A stretch of 64,000 nt of DNA from Acephala macrosclerotiorum. Lineage: Eukaryota; Ascomycota; Leotiomycetes; Helotiales; Mollisiaceae. The stretch is taken from assembly GCA_014904845.1 (NCBI GenBank), contig MU119256.1, positions 1 through 64,000 of the forward strand, given 5' to 3'. Each line of letters begins with the position of its first letter. The first letter of the stretch is position 1. The translations under genes were made by a program, and so were the position numbers. A model generated the notes under the pieces. That model did no database searches, was not told where the DNA came from, and saw nothing but the letters and a program-made list of their open reading frames with translations. This document shows, piece by piece, positions 45,365 through 55,779 of this stretch.

Positions 45365-46684
45365 GTAGATATTTGGGATTGGGATGGGTTTGTACAGATT
45401 GTCTGGGTGGGGAAACATGGTGCATTTGCTGGCGCCGTGAGTTTTTTGCGGCTGTTAGGTTGCGGGTGGTAGTCATAGGAAGGAGTAATACTCGTACCAA
45501 TTACATACTTTCACTGCCTTCCCTTTTTGTTGCTCTGTTTTGAGTTGGTGCTTTGACGAAATCCTAAATGGGAAGTGGACGTCTCCTCCCTGTTTGCATG
45601 GCTCTTCTGCCGTCTTCGGAAGTATCCGACTCGGAGCTTTCACCGAATGCCCACGCGAGACCCGGTTCTGGCTTTCAAGATGCAAGGAAACAGAATGCAG
45701 AGTTTATTCCCGAGGACCGGTCTCAAATTGGTCAGGGATAGGTGAGGTGATCGATCGAACATGCTCGGGCCTTGCATTTGATATCGGTATAAGAACCGAA
45801 TTCAAGAAAGCGCGAAGGATTCATACTACACACAGGGCGTTTTAAATGTTAATTCTGAGGTGATTATGGTCATCTCCAAGGGGTGGTGAGACTAATCACC
45901 CCCACGATTCACGGTATTTTGCTATATCTAGTTAAATACTAGCCTGTGCTTATTAACATTTATTATGGCTTGTACGTAGTATGCAGGTCCGGAGAATCGA
46001 CATCCAATAGCAAACGGATTGGCGATAGCTTGCATCGGTTTGTGGCGACTTCGCTAGTTGTTAAGATGCTCGACCAAATTCTCCGGAGCCTCGTTGTCAT
46101 TCACGACGCTCTCGCTGAATTACATATTCTTACCCTGTTCCTTAACTCCTCATGCTACTGTCGTTTCTAGATATGCGTTACCATATCACTCTGAGCCCGG
46201 CTTGTTGATTTACTTGGAAGGTTCGAAGATACAGTCAAGAGAGAAGATGTGGTTTGACCAGGGCATCTGATCTAGAATCTGGGTTTTCTGACAACAATCC
46301 TCGCCTAGATTACGAACTTTTAGCTTCCTTATTGATTAGCTTTCTAGCAATTTATGTCCTTGCGTATGCAGGTGTGTCAGCGTGGGCGTAAATTGTCGCT
46401 TATGCGGAGGGCTCGTTCGAGGCATCTTCTCAGCAGACTAAAACACGGACCCCTTAGCCAGGAACAAGTTCTGATTCTCGGCCGCCAGTTCCCGGCTATC
46501 TACTCTTTCGTAGAGGCTGCATCGTAGCAGATAAGAACCTGCAGCGGCAACTTTAAGCACGAGGTGATGTGGGCTGCAGTACTTTAATACATGTTTCTCC
46601 ACTTCCTTCCTTCTTCGCGGGCCAAGTTATCCTCAATCTGATGATGCCTTTGCAGATTGATTGTATATCGCTTCGACAGTTAAG
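45365..46684. other. Intergenic region containing a MITE-like element
   Basis: No gene recognised. It contains a short inverted-repeat element at 45832-45974 (separate entry) and otherwise unremarkable sequence before the rhodopsin-domain gene. Confidence 0.4.
45832..45974 (+). mobile_element. MITE-like element family A, copy 1
   Basis: About 143 bp with terminal inverted repeats. The strongest part is taaatgttaat at 45843-45853 against attaacattta at 45952-45962, extending outward as a weaker acagggcgtttt / atggcttgta pair. It aligns over its full length with the reverse complement of 49073-49219 (shared aattctgaggtgatt, aaggggtgg, ctatatctagttaaa). No coding capacity. TTA flanks each core end, compatible with a TA or TWA target duplication. 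Confidence 0.75.
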
Positions 46685-48153
46685 ATGAGCGAGTCAATTG
46701 TTCCCGATGTCAATAAAGGTGAATGTCTCCAAGCTCGAGCATTTACAATATGATATGTTGCTGACGCATCACAGGAGGTTCAGCTCTTGGGGTAATTTGG
46801 ACCCTCAGCGCCATTGCAATTCTCGTCGTCGGCGCGAGATGTTACACGCAGAAGTTCGTCACTCGCCAATTTGGCCTGAGTGAGATACTGGTTGTCATAT
46901 CCGTGGTCAGTCGCAGTCTCCAGTCTCTCCATTCTCTACTCACCATCGAGTAGTGTGTCATCACAGGTATGGCATCACTGATTTCAGTCCAATATCACTA
47001 CGGATGGGGGCGTCACTATGTCGATATTCCAGCGGCAGACGCAACACAGGCCTTGAAATTCAACGCAATAGCACAATCATTCGGAGTAATGGGTTCGACA
47101 TTCGGTCGCCTCTCATTCATCATCTTGATGTTGAAGCTCTTCGGCACTACCAAAGCTCGAAAATGGTCTCTCTGGGCGCTGTTTTGGGCACAGTTGATCA
47201 GCAATGGGGTTGTCGTTGTCACGCTTTATGTTCAGTGTAACGATGTTCGAGCTCTTTGGGACTTCAGTATAAAGACGTATTGCTGGCCCGAGGATGTGCA
47301 GACGGTGAGTGCAATTCTTCTGGAGAAGGGTGCGCGCTGATAACTTCAGTATATTGGGTACGCTCACTCGGGATGGAATGGAGCAACTGATCTGTTCCTG
47401 ACTTTCCTCCCTGCGACGATGTTGTGGACGCTCAAGATGAACTTGAAGACTAAGATTGGTCTATCATTCTTGCTTGGTCTTAGCTTTTTGTAAGCACGAA
47501 TACAATTCCGATTAATAATTGGAGACTGATGATGGTAGGGCGTTTGCGGGAGTCATCATGAAGATAGTGTATCTTCAAGTGCTGGCTCACCGAGCAGATT
47601 TTACCTGTATGCTTGAAACCCCACACTTGGAATCCTGCTAACAAACACATTAGATAACACGGTTCCATTGTTCATTTGGGTGATGTAAATGCTTTTCAAC
47701 CTATGTTCGCAGTACAATCTTGACCTGTCACTGACACCTCCCTCTTTCAGTGTCGAAAGCACCCTCGTAGCAATCGCCAGCTCAGCCCCCCTCCTCAGAC
47801 CCCTCTTCATCAAAGTCTTCCCATCTTTCGGAACCCAAGCTTCGAAAAACAGCTCTTACGTACTCGAACGCTACGGCAAGAGCAAACAACCATCCTCCTA
47901 CCTTAGTGCACGACGCTTCAGCAAGTTGGCAGAAGGACAAAACTCGAGAAAAGAGAGCGACACTGGGAGCGAAGAGAACATCCTGCCTCTTCAAAATACG
48001 CAAGACGCTATTTTGAAGAAAGTTTCATACTCCGTTAGGGTCACGGATATCGAACAGGGAGAGAAGGAGCAATGGGACAGTGGCTCGAAGCATGGGAGGC
48101 GTGCGAGTGTGATTGGACATACTGGGAGAATGGCTGGTTGGGAGCATGGTTGA
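46685..48153 (+). CDS. Fungal rhodopsin-domain integral membrane protein
   Basis: Seven exons: 46685-46718, 46775-46905, 46954-47304, 47350-47489, 47539-47606, 47654-47684 and 47751-48153. All are GT-AG and the frame is continuous. The protein shows the fungal rhodopsin-domain family pattern (PF20684 type): GVIWTLSAIAILVVGARCYT, VSVCVITGMASLISVQYHYG, FGRLSFIILMLKLFG, a QCNDVRALWDFSIKTYCWP loop, HSGWNGATDLFLTFLPATML, KIGLSFLLGLSFLAFAGVIM, and VESTLVAIASSAPLLRPLF. Six to seven hydrophobic helices precede a polar cytosolic tail (SARRFSKLAEGQNSRKES). Function of this large fungal family is mostly unknown. The intron 2 acceptor was chosen at 46953 because it preserves frame. Confidence 0.85.
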
Positions 48154-48952
48154 GTGTATGTTATGGGTGGTTGGGAGAGCAGAACTGAGTGTAGCATATC
48201 GCCGAGTTGAGTTTATTGGTATCAAGCGATAATTGAGTGCTTTCAGCCCTAGGTACGCGGAGATTTCCAGTCTCTCAATCGACAGCGACACGTCGATATG
48301 CCACCAAAGTGCTGGCGTCTAAAAATTTCAGACGATTTGGAAGAATATCAGATCCATAGGACGTAGAATTTCTGGAGGAAACAGCCACTTCCCGCGTTCC
48401 TGCAGCCTCGCATCTAAGACTTCGCATATATTACTTTGACAGGCGCGTGCATCCGCCCCCCCCCCCCCCCTGCTCCACCCTTGTTCCATCGCTTAGATAT
48501 CGAATTAACCGAAAAAGGCTCACTCCAATCGTGGGGTCAGGACCGAGAATTAAATGCGCCCCGTCACTGGCGTGCCCAAGTGCATATGTACTTGCATATG
48601 CACCATCCTTTAATCTTTGCACAGAGACACTTTTCTCAAAGATAAGAGTCAAGTTGACTGGTAGCTGGTGAAGGAATATCTCGAATTGTCTTCTAGAATT
48701 AAGCTTTCAAGATTGAGTTGAAACTACTGCAGTATTCGATTTAAAATACGACTCAAGGCTTGAGTGCAACACTGACATCGTTGCGGTCCGGGTAATACCC
48801 CGTGTCTTACTTCAGGCACCGGACTCCACGTTTGAATTTGCCCCGCTCCGAGTGGATGTCAACAGAAGGCTGCAGTTCAAGCTTCGAGATATCAGCCTGC
48901 ATATAGACATTCCGATGGCGTTATTCTGAATGGGGAAGGCCGGAAAATAGCA

Positions 48953-49075
48953 TACTCCCTATTATCCCCCCCTAATTACTTGTAACAGTGGGACCTCAGA
49001 GCACAGACATTCTACCATACAAAATCCCCTGTCAACAAGGGCCCACAATTACAAGTAATTAAAGGGGAATAGTAC
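48953..49075. mobile_element. MITE-like element family B
   Basis: About 123 bp bounded by imperfect terminal inverted repeats of about 35-40 bp. The left end begins tactccctattatcccc and continues taattacttgtaa...gtggg. The right end reads cccacaattacaagtaatta and then ggggaatagta. The only copy seen in this window. Its right end overlaps or abuts the left end of family A copy 2, so one inserted at or into the other. Confidence 0.75.
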
Positions 49076-49219
49076 AGGCCCTATTAAATGTTAATGAGCA
49101 ATGACCAGTGTTTAACTAGATATAGTAAAACACCGCGATTTCGAACAGATGATTGGTCTGGCCACCCCTTAGAGACACGGCCACAATCACCTCAGAATTA
49201 ACATTTAAAAGGCCCTGTA
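49073..49219 (-). mobile_element. MITE-like element family A, copy 2
   Basis: About 147 bp with inverted ends: tacaggccctattaaatg and onward at the left, catttaaaaggccctgta at the right, and core taaatgttaat / attaacattta at 49085-49095 and 49197-49207. It is in inverted orientation relative to copy 1 at 45832-45974, 3.1 kb away. The two copies flank the rhodopsin-domain gene. Confidence 0.75.
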
Positions 49220-49654
49220 GGTAGTACGTCAATATTTCGGTCAATACTCCTCCAACAAGCAAGTCACTCGTCGAGCTACTCTTTTCCTTGCACAATCTCG
49301 TCGTCTTATTCGCTTCCATTGTGCTGGTTCCGAATCTGTTTAAGGTTGCTTCATGGGGCCCCGGACGTGCGGCGGTGGGAAATTTAAGTGTAAAATCCAG
49401 GAAAAGCGTACGGATCGGCCCAATGCTCAAATATGTGAAAACCGAAGTTTACTTGCGATTTTTTGCTTAAGGCAAAGATTACAAAAACTCATGGGGCCCC
49501 ATATGGGCCCCATGAAGCAGCCTAATCTGTTTATTGGAGCTGAGATTGATGTAGCTTTGACAACCTTCAAGTACGCACTCTGCACCTGCACACCTTCCCT
49601 CGCACCTGCGGCTTTTCTCCTTTCCTCACTCTCCTGCGGTCGTTCAGTTTCACC

Positions 49655-50768
49655 ATGCTGCAACCCCTTTTCTCATGGTGTGCTGCCATTTTGGCCATTG
49701 CGCCTCGCCTCGTCCACGCTCTCCCCACCGTTGACAGCTCTCTCACCCCACGGACCGTCTCTCTTCCTCTGACTGTTAACGTTGTCCATACCTTCGACTT
49801 CCCCTCCTGGTGCGAAAACCTCGCCATCCAAGCTAATGGCCGCATCCTCGTCTCTCGTCTCGATACTCCAGAAGTCATCCAAGTCGATCCAACAGGCGTC
49901 CTCGCACCGATTACCATCGCATCATGGAACGCATCGGAGTATATGGGCTGTCTTGGTATCTCTGAGACGGTAGCGGGAGTCTTCTACGTCGTGACATCTG
50001 CTTTCGTAGATGAGTACTTCGTCAAGACGAGTGGTGTCAATTCAATATGGGAAATCAATATGAACACATTCTCCGTCTCGTCGACTGGTGTTGTGGAGAG
50101 CAACGCTACTGTCACCAAGCTCGTTGATGTTGTGTCTGCGGATTTCCTGAATGGCATGACGACTTTGGATACGAGTAATATTCTGGTCGCGGATGTGTAC
50201 AATGGTTGGGTGTACAAGATCAACACCGAGACTGGCGCGTACAATATCGCGGTCAACGATCCTCTCATGAAACTCCCTGCCAATCCTGCAACCAATCTGA
50301 ACACTAATGGAGTCAAAATTAGAGATTCCTATCTGTACTGGACCAACACGGCCCGAGGTTCTCTCAACCGCATCCTGATCAATGGAGCAGCTGAGCCCTG
50401 TGGAACTTCTGAGGTGGTGACGGCAAATGTCCCCAAGGCTGATGATTTCATCTTCAAGAGTGATGGTACAGCATTCATTGCTCAGAATCAGATGGATGAG
50501 TTGAGTGTGCTGTTGCCGGGGAATAGCGTTGCGGAAGTGGTTGCTGGGAGCAACATCAGTACGATTTTGGCGGGGGTGACGGCGGGGGAGTTTGGGAGGT
50601 TGGCTAGTGATTATAATAGGTTGTATTTGACGACGTCTGGTGGTGAGTATCCTCCCCAGCATTACTCGAGAGGTCGTTGCTAATGGTGATGCAGGGCTTG
50701 CTCTCCCGATCAATGGGACTGTCGTGGTGGCAGGTTCTGTTGTGTATGTTGACACCACTGGTTTCTGA
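49655..50768 (+). CDS. Secreted SMP-30/gluconolactonase-like beta-propeller protein
   Basis: Two exons, 49655-50642 and 50695-50768, encode 353 aa. The N-terminal signal peptide is MLQPLFSWCAAILAIAPRLV with cleavage plausible after VHA-LP. Propeller-blade motifs follow: FPSWCENLAIQANGRILVSR, NGMTTLDTSNILVADVYNGW, NTNGVKIRDSYLYWTNTARG, KADDFIFKSDGTAFIAQNQ, and FGRLASDYNRLYLTTSGG. These resemble the SMP-30/gluconolactonase/LRE-like six-bladed fold of fungal extracellular proteins. Catalytic activity is unproven. Sequence use shifts to G-rich at the 3' end. It is convergent with the next gene (95 bp between stops). Confidence 0.8.
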
Positions 50769-50863
50769 GCCAGAATCTGAGTTATAGTCGCCAACGACTT
50801 TTTTGTATGATAAATTTGAACACATTACCTACGTTTCCAAACCACTGAAATATCGCAATATCC

Positions 50864-51754
50864 CTAAGGATCTCGGCTAGATGGATTGCGAGGTTCCTTA
50901 GCGACAAGTTGCTTCAGTCTAGTGGCATCGCCGCCCTTGTCTTCCTTGCACCCCGCCAAGCATTGCCACAACTCTTGAGGTATCCCGTTAATATGAGGAA
51001 CCTTACAGATCGAGGCAAGGACCTCGCTCAACAATCGAGGCGCGCGATTCTGCCAGTTGTGGATGCTGTCCTTTCTATTGCTTTCCTCCGGCTCACATTC
51101 CAGCTTGCCGTGAACTTCGTGGAATTCGTAATTTCGAAACCGAGTGTCCGGTTGATCTTCCCAGTTCCCGTGCACCATTTCCCTTGCCAATCCATCTACA
51201 ACATCTGATCTGCCTCCATTCTCAATGGCGGGATGAAGTCGGACAAGTGCGTGATCGGACCTGGTCAGATATGCTCCGCCCTTCATCGGGAGATGTGTAG
51301 GCTCGATCAATGTCGATAAATCAAACAGCTGCTCCATACACGACACATGGTAGTAGCGATTCAGTGATACTAAATGATCAAGGCGGAGGCGGTATTCCGA
51401 CTCAATTCGTGGATGTTCTCTGAGCTTCCCTGGGAAACAATGTCGAGCTCGACAATGCGCTGAGTTGTTCGCTGAGAGCTCCAAGATCAAGATGGAAGAC
51501 TTCGACTGCAGCTGGGTCTCGATATCTTTCTTGTCTCCTGCGAGAAGTTCTCTGATGGCCTTTTCTCGTTCTTCCTCTTTGGATGCTGCGTTTGCTTTCG
51601 TTTCCCTCTGAGCTTTGATTTGTTCTAGTTTAAGTGGAAGACTATTGGATGAACTAGTCTTGACAACCTGCTTCTTTGGGTTTTCGCCATCTTCCTCGCC
51701 TTGCCGCCGTTTCAGACCACTTCCCGTCGCAGGGCTACTTTTGATATTCTCCAT
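50864..51754 (-). CDS. Hypothetical protein with Cys/His motif, 296 aa
   Basis: Single exon from the ATG at 51754. The N terminus is basic and disordered (SGLKRRQGEEDGENPKKQVV), followed by a charged helix (KLEQIKAQRETKANAASKEE). The central segment AHCRARHCFPGKLREHPRIE ... YRLRL ... YYHVSCMEQLFDL has Cys-x-x-x-x-Cys and a distant His-x-x-Cys, similar in layout to PARP-type zinc fingers. That would suggest DNA or chromatin binding, but the match is by layout only. The C-terminal half has no recognised domain. Confidence 0.6.
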   Translation of the reverse strand: MENIKSSPATGSGLKRRQGEEDGENPKKQVVKTSSSNSLPLKLEQIKAQRETKANAASKEEEREKAIRELLAGDKKDIETQLQSKSSILILELSANNSAHCRARHCFPGKLREHPRIESEYRLRLDHLVSLNRYYHVSCMEQLFDLSTLIEPTHLPMKGGAYLTRSDHALVRLHPAIENGGRSDVVDGLAREMVHGNWEDQPDTRFRNYEFHEVHGKLECEPEESNRKDSIHNWQNRAPRLLSEVLASICKVPHINGIPQELWQCLAGCKEDKGGDATRLKQLVAKEPRNPSSRDP

Positions 51755-52490
51755 GCTGGTTAGCTACCAGAGCATACTTGATTGGAATACTTTAGAAAAG
51801 ACCAAAGAGAAAAATTTTAAGCCTTGGAATAGACTTTGGGAAAATATCGATTAAGCAACAGCCTTTATGTTAGATCTCCCTGTTTTTGATTCTCCGCTGA
51901 TGACTTTTTTGATTGGAGAATGATGGGGTTGTATCAGGTTACCAGGCGGTCTCCTCTTGATCGCATTCGTTACTTAGCCGCCAGGATCACTGAATGCAGC
52001 GGCGGGGTTCCGTTGCCAAATCATGCTCTTAGCTAGAAGGTATGGCTTCAGGTGACAGCTATGTGTAATTATAACACATGAAGCGATAGTCGAGACCAAG
52101 GTCAAAGACAGCCATTGGTCCGCCGACGAAGTACAGAAAGAAAGAGATTGAAATAGAAACAAAGACATAGCGGTATAAACATCGCAGCTAAGCCATTTGC
52201 AAGCGCTTAGAAGGTAACATAGGTGAGACGTGGGAATTTGAAGCTATCGTCATTCCCAGCCTGCCTTGGCCTTTTCATCCGATCTTCTCTAAGCAAGGAA
52301 GCACTATTGGTCAGCATTTTAACGCTTTACAGAATGTAGCATCTTAGCCTAGCCCAGCCTCCTTGAATATGCTGCCGAAGGTGGGAGAGTGAGAGCGCTG
52401 GCCATTCCGGGGGGATGAGTTTCATTTTGCTGAAGCGCACACCTCAATATCGCTCTCTATATCCCAAAGCCGTATTCAGTATGCCCGTTC
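51755..52490. other. Intergenic region, nothing recognised
   Basis: No domain-bearing ORF. Short plus ORF 52415-52657 overlaps the 3' end of the next minus-strand gene and is treated as a shadow. Confidence 0.4.
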
Positions 52491-53342
52491 CTAGTTCTTC
52501 TTGCCTTCTTCAGCGTTGTTCAACAAACATTCTTTCTTCATATTGTCCCTATCAGACTTTCTCGGCGGACAAACCAAATCAGGCAACATTATACTTCCTA
52601 GATAAATGGGCGAGATCACCAGCACAGCCTCTTCGACTTTCACGCTATGGAAGATGACCCAATAATAAGTTATATGGATCGCCACGGCCACGGCCCAAGT
52701 TTGGGGAGTTCTTCGTTTGCGAGCGGCCTTCGTATTTCTTCCTCCTGACGGGTAAATTGCCATCAAGAACACCGACACAATAAGTGTTCCAGCCAGCATT
52801 GCGCTTGAGCACAGCAATGACACCATGAATGTGAGATTGTAGTATGTCTTAACTCGACTTCCTTCTTGCAAGACGGCAGGGATAGCGGTGGGTATACGTG
52901 CAGCGATAGCATCGGTGAGAGTTGAGATAAAAGGACTCCAGGTCCAGATGTTCAGACCGGCGTTGAGTAGACCGGCGGAGGAGGCCGTAGACAAGGCTGC
53001 AATGCAAACACGGATATCTAGTCGATGGTTGAAGGAATCACTGCGCTTGAGAATGGTAACTTCGTAAACATAGGAGGATTTGCAGTCGGTGCAGGGTGGG
53101 AGGTTGGGCGAATCGTTCTCGAAGCAGGAAGGGCACTTCCAGTTGTCTCCGACTGTTGCATGTTAGTTGCTGGTGTGAAGAAATGGATAAAGGAGAATGT
53201 CTGGGGAAGAATAAGATATTGAAGGGAGTATCTCCAGTGTGGGGCGAGGATAAGCACCTTCAAAAGCTCCGATTCCCAATCTGCATGATAGTTCATCAAC
53301 TCCTCGAGCCACGGCATATGCAGGCTCGACTAGGCACGACAT
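52491..53342 (-). CDS. Membrane protein with N-terminal RanBP2-type zinc finger
   Basis: Two exons by eye, 53342-53258 and 53152-52491, give 248 aa. The second exon opens with GDNWKCPSCFENDSPNLPPC-TDC, the W-x-C-x2-C...N...C-x2-C arrangement of RanBP2-type zinc fingers. It continues to a conserved-looking SYVYEVTILKRSDSFNHRLD. Two hydrophobic segments (FMVSLLCSSAMLAGTLIVSV and WAVAVAIHITYYWVIFHSV) flank a basic loop (GGRNTKAARKRRTPQ). A third (EAVLVISPIYLGSIMLP) follows. RanBP2 fingers bind ubiquitin or RNA, so a membrane quality-control role is possible but speculative. The first exon (MSCLVEPAYAV) is the weak part; an alternative frame start (MPWLEELMNYHAD) does not join in phase. Confidence 0.55.
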
Positions 53343-53719
53343 CTCTTGTAGTTGACGTCTTCTCGGCAATGCTGAGGTCTCAGGGCACTTTCTGCGAATG
53401 GAGTCTGAGGTCGCAGAAAGGTAAAAAGACCGAGGGAAGAGCCATATTTATTATGCACACAAGATGTTGGGTGTTGGATTTTGATGTTGATGTTGGGGTT
53501 TGATGTTGAAAAGAAAAAGCGGCGCAGCTCAAACAGCGAGGCTGAAGTTGACCCAATCTTAGCTCGGACTTCTGCCCCACTTCTACTCGGACCCGAAAAC
53601 TAAAGCCAAGAGTCGAGTTAAGGACGTCCGATCGTTTGCATCCACCTCGTCCCACCAACCTCAACGACAGTCACAAGAACTACTTCTCATGAACAGAACA
53701 TGATGACATTCATGACAAG

Positions 53720-55779
53720 ATGGAGGAATCACCGCAGGGACAGCATGGACATAAAAGAAAGCGCGGCGATCAAGAACACGCAAAGCATCGTACAACTCGC
53801 GCTTGTCTTCCTTGGTTTGTTACTCCTTCCCTCCCATCGGGACGGACACTGATAGAGGCCAGTCGTCGCCGAAAGATAAAATGCAACGGCGCTAGACCAT
53901 GCTGCCAGAATTGCTTGCGTCTAAAGGATGAGTGCAAGTGGAGTGGTGAGAATGACCTAGATGGAGTCGTGTTTCGTGATCAAGATTGTGAAAGTCTCGT
54001 GACGGAAAACCAGCATCGAGTTCTGATTAGTCTTTTCTTTTCTGTACCTCATCTATCTGTCATGCGACAAAGTATACATCGACCCTCGTTCGAATCAGCG
54101 GATCTGCATGATCACCCACCTTTTCTTTTGGCCGCGATCTACTGCTTGAGTGCTTTGAATATTTCCGACGTACATTCGAGAGAGGTCTTCAATGGGGAGA
54201 GTGCATTGAATCTATCTGATAGACTAGCCATGATTGCCCAGAAGCACTCTCGTGATACCTCTGATCAGCCTACTGGTATTTTGTTACGTGTTTGCAGATC
54301 CCTTCTCATGCTGACTGTCCACTAGTGTCATCTACGCAAGCAAATCTCATTCTCGGATTCAGAGAATTGCTCTGCCGGACTGGTTACAAAGCGTGGATGT
54401 ATATTGGGACTGGCATCCGAATGAGTCAAGCATTGCGTCTTGGAAGAGAGTACCACCAACGACACTCAGTAAGAGAGCAGGAAACCAGGCGAAGAACATT
54501 ATGGACATGCTTCATCATGGACCGATTGTCGTCGGTCATCTGTTCTCGGCCACAAACCCTATTTCCCACCAAACTCCGATGCTTTCTGCCTTGCCCCGAA
54601 GCTGCCTTCTTTTTTGAGGAATGTCCTGGTCGCAGATTTCTCTTGGACTCTGGTCCGGATCATGAATCTCAAGAAGTATATCCATTCTTGATCAAGGCGA
54701 TTGAATATTGGGGCATCATGACGGACATTTTCGCACTAGGTCTTATGGGCAAGCAATCATCGCCGACCGACCCCGACAGCTGCTTTTACAAGACTGAGCA
54801 ATCCATCAAATCATTTAAACGGAATCTGCCATCGAGGATGCAGTGGTCTTTGAAGAATTACAAGACGCATCGTATGCTTGGCCAGGGAAGCATGTTTGTG
54901 GAGTTCCATTTTATCCTCAACCATGCCTTCTGTGTCGCTCACCAGGAGTACCTGCCAGAATACGAAGGAGATCCTGCATTTGAGTCGCCATCGTCGCCCG
55001 AGCCTTCTGGTGGACGGACTGTTATCAAGACGTGCCTCAATCACGCTGACGAGATTACTGAGATGGCTTCGTTGTTATTAAACGGCGACGAGACCGATCG
55101 CCAGTTATTACATGGCGCTTTTGTTGGACTTGCATTGGGAACGGCCGCTTGTTGTCATTTGTGGCGAATTTTTCGAATGGTCCAGTTCTCTGGCTATAAC
55201 CGGCAATGTCCACATAGGATCTCCACGACAGAGAAACTCGTGCTGATATGCAAGGTTCTCAAATCATGGGAGAGCGTGTGGCCTATCGCCGGAGCATGGA
55301 GCGAGACCATCGAACTTCTAACTCGTCTCTACGAAGCTGCTGATCCTCAAGGAATGCTAGACTTCGACTTGAATCGGCTGGAGGACCAAGAAGAGAAGCG
55401 ACAAGGAGACATAGCTATCGGTAGCGGACAACCAGACCCTAGGAACATCAACACTAGTCGAATGTTCGACAATATACGACTCATTATTATGACAGCTACT
55501 GATCCGTCTAGCCTGAGGCATCACCAGACTCGTCTACATATACAGAGTCTATGGACAAAAATCTTCATGCAGCAAGATATAATGCCTATTGCGGGAAGCA
55601 CGCAGCCTGAAGCGGCATTGCATCATGAAGCTCCCTCTTCGTACAACGACATATCGACTTTCGACGATATGCTGAACTTCATGGATGACTTTGAGGGATT
55701 CTCAGTAGCCCGGTCCGACTCGGTTACACTTTCGAGTCAGGCTGCACCAAATCCACAGCATCCTTCGCCAGTCCCCTGA
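53720..55779 (+). CDS. Zn2Cys6 fungal-specific transcription factor
   Basis: Two exons, 53720-54275 and 54326-55779, starting MEESPQGQHGHKRKRGDQEH. The binuclear cluster region reads ASRRRKIKCNGARPCCQNCL, RLKDECKW. The second-position Cys of the usual C-x2-C-R-R-R-K pattern is Ser, and the first Cys (TRAC) is separated by about 20 extra residues (LPWFVTPSLPSGRTLIE) that may be a retained or mis-modelled intron. The fungal-specific TF domain (PF04082) follows: SVMRQSIHRPSFESADL, then FRELLCRTGYKAWMYIGTGI, RMSQALRLGREY, TLWTCFIMDRLSSVI. The acidic C-terminal FDDMLNFMDDFEGFS is a candidate activation region. Its 3' end overlaps the convergent D-amino-acid oxidase by 56 bp. Confidence 0.85.

Larger units (their letters stand above)
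48154..49654. other. Intergenic region with two adjacent MITE-like elements
   Basis: No gene recognised. It contains a C-homopolymer (about 15 nt near 48457), two abutting inverted-repeat elements (separate entries) and a near-palindromic catggggcccc/gggccccatg site at about 49490-49515 upstream of the SMP-30-like gene. Confidence 0.5.

Noticed and set aside
50042..50794. 250-aa minus-strand ORF
   Set aside because: Antisense of the SMP-30-like gene, which has a signal peptide and blade motifs; no features on this strand.
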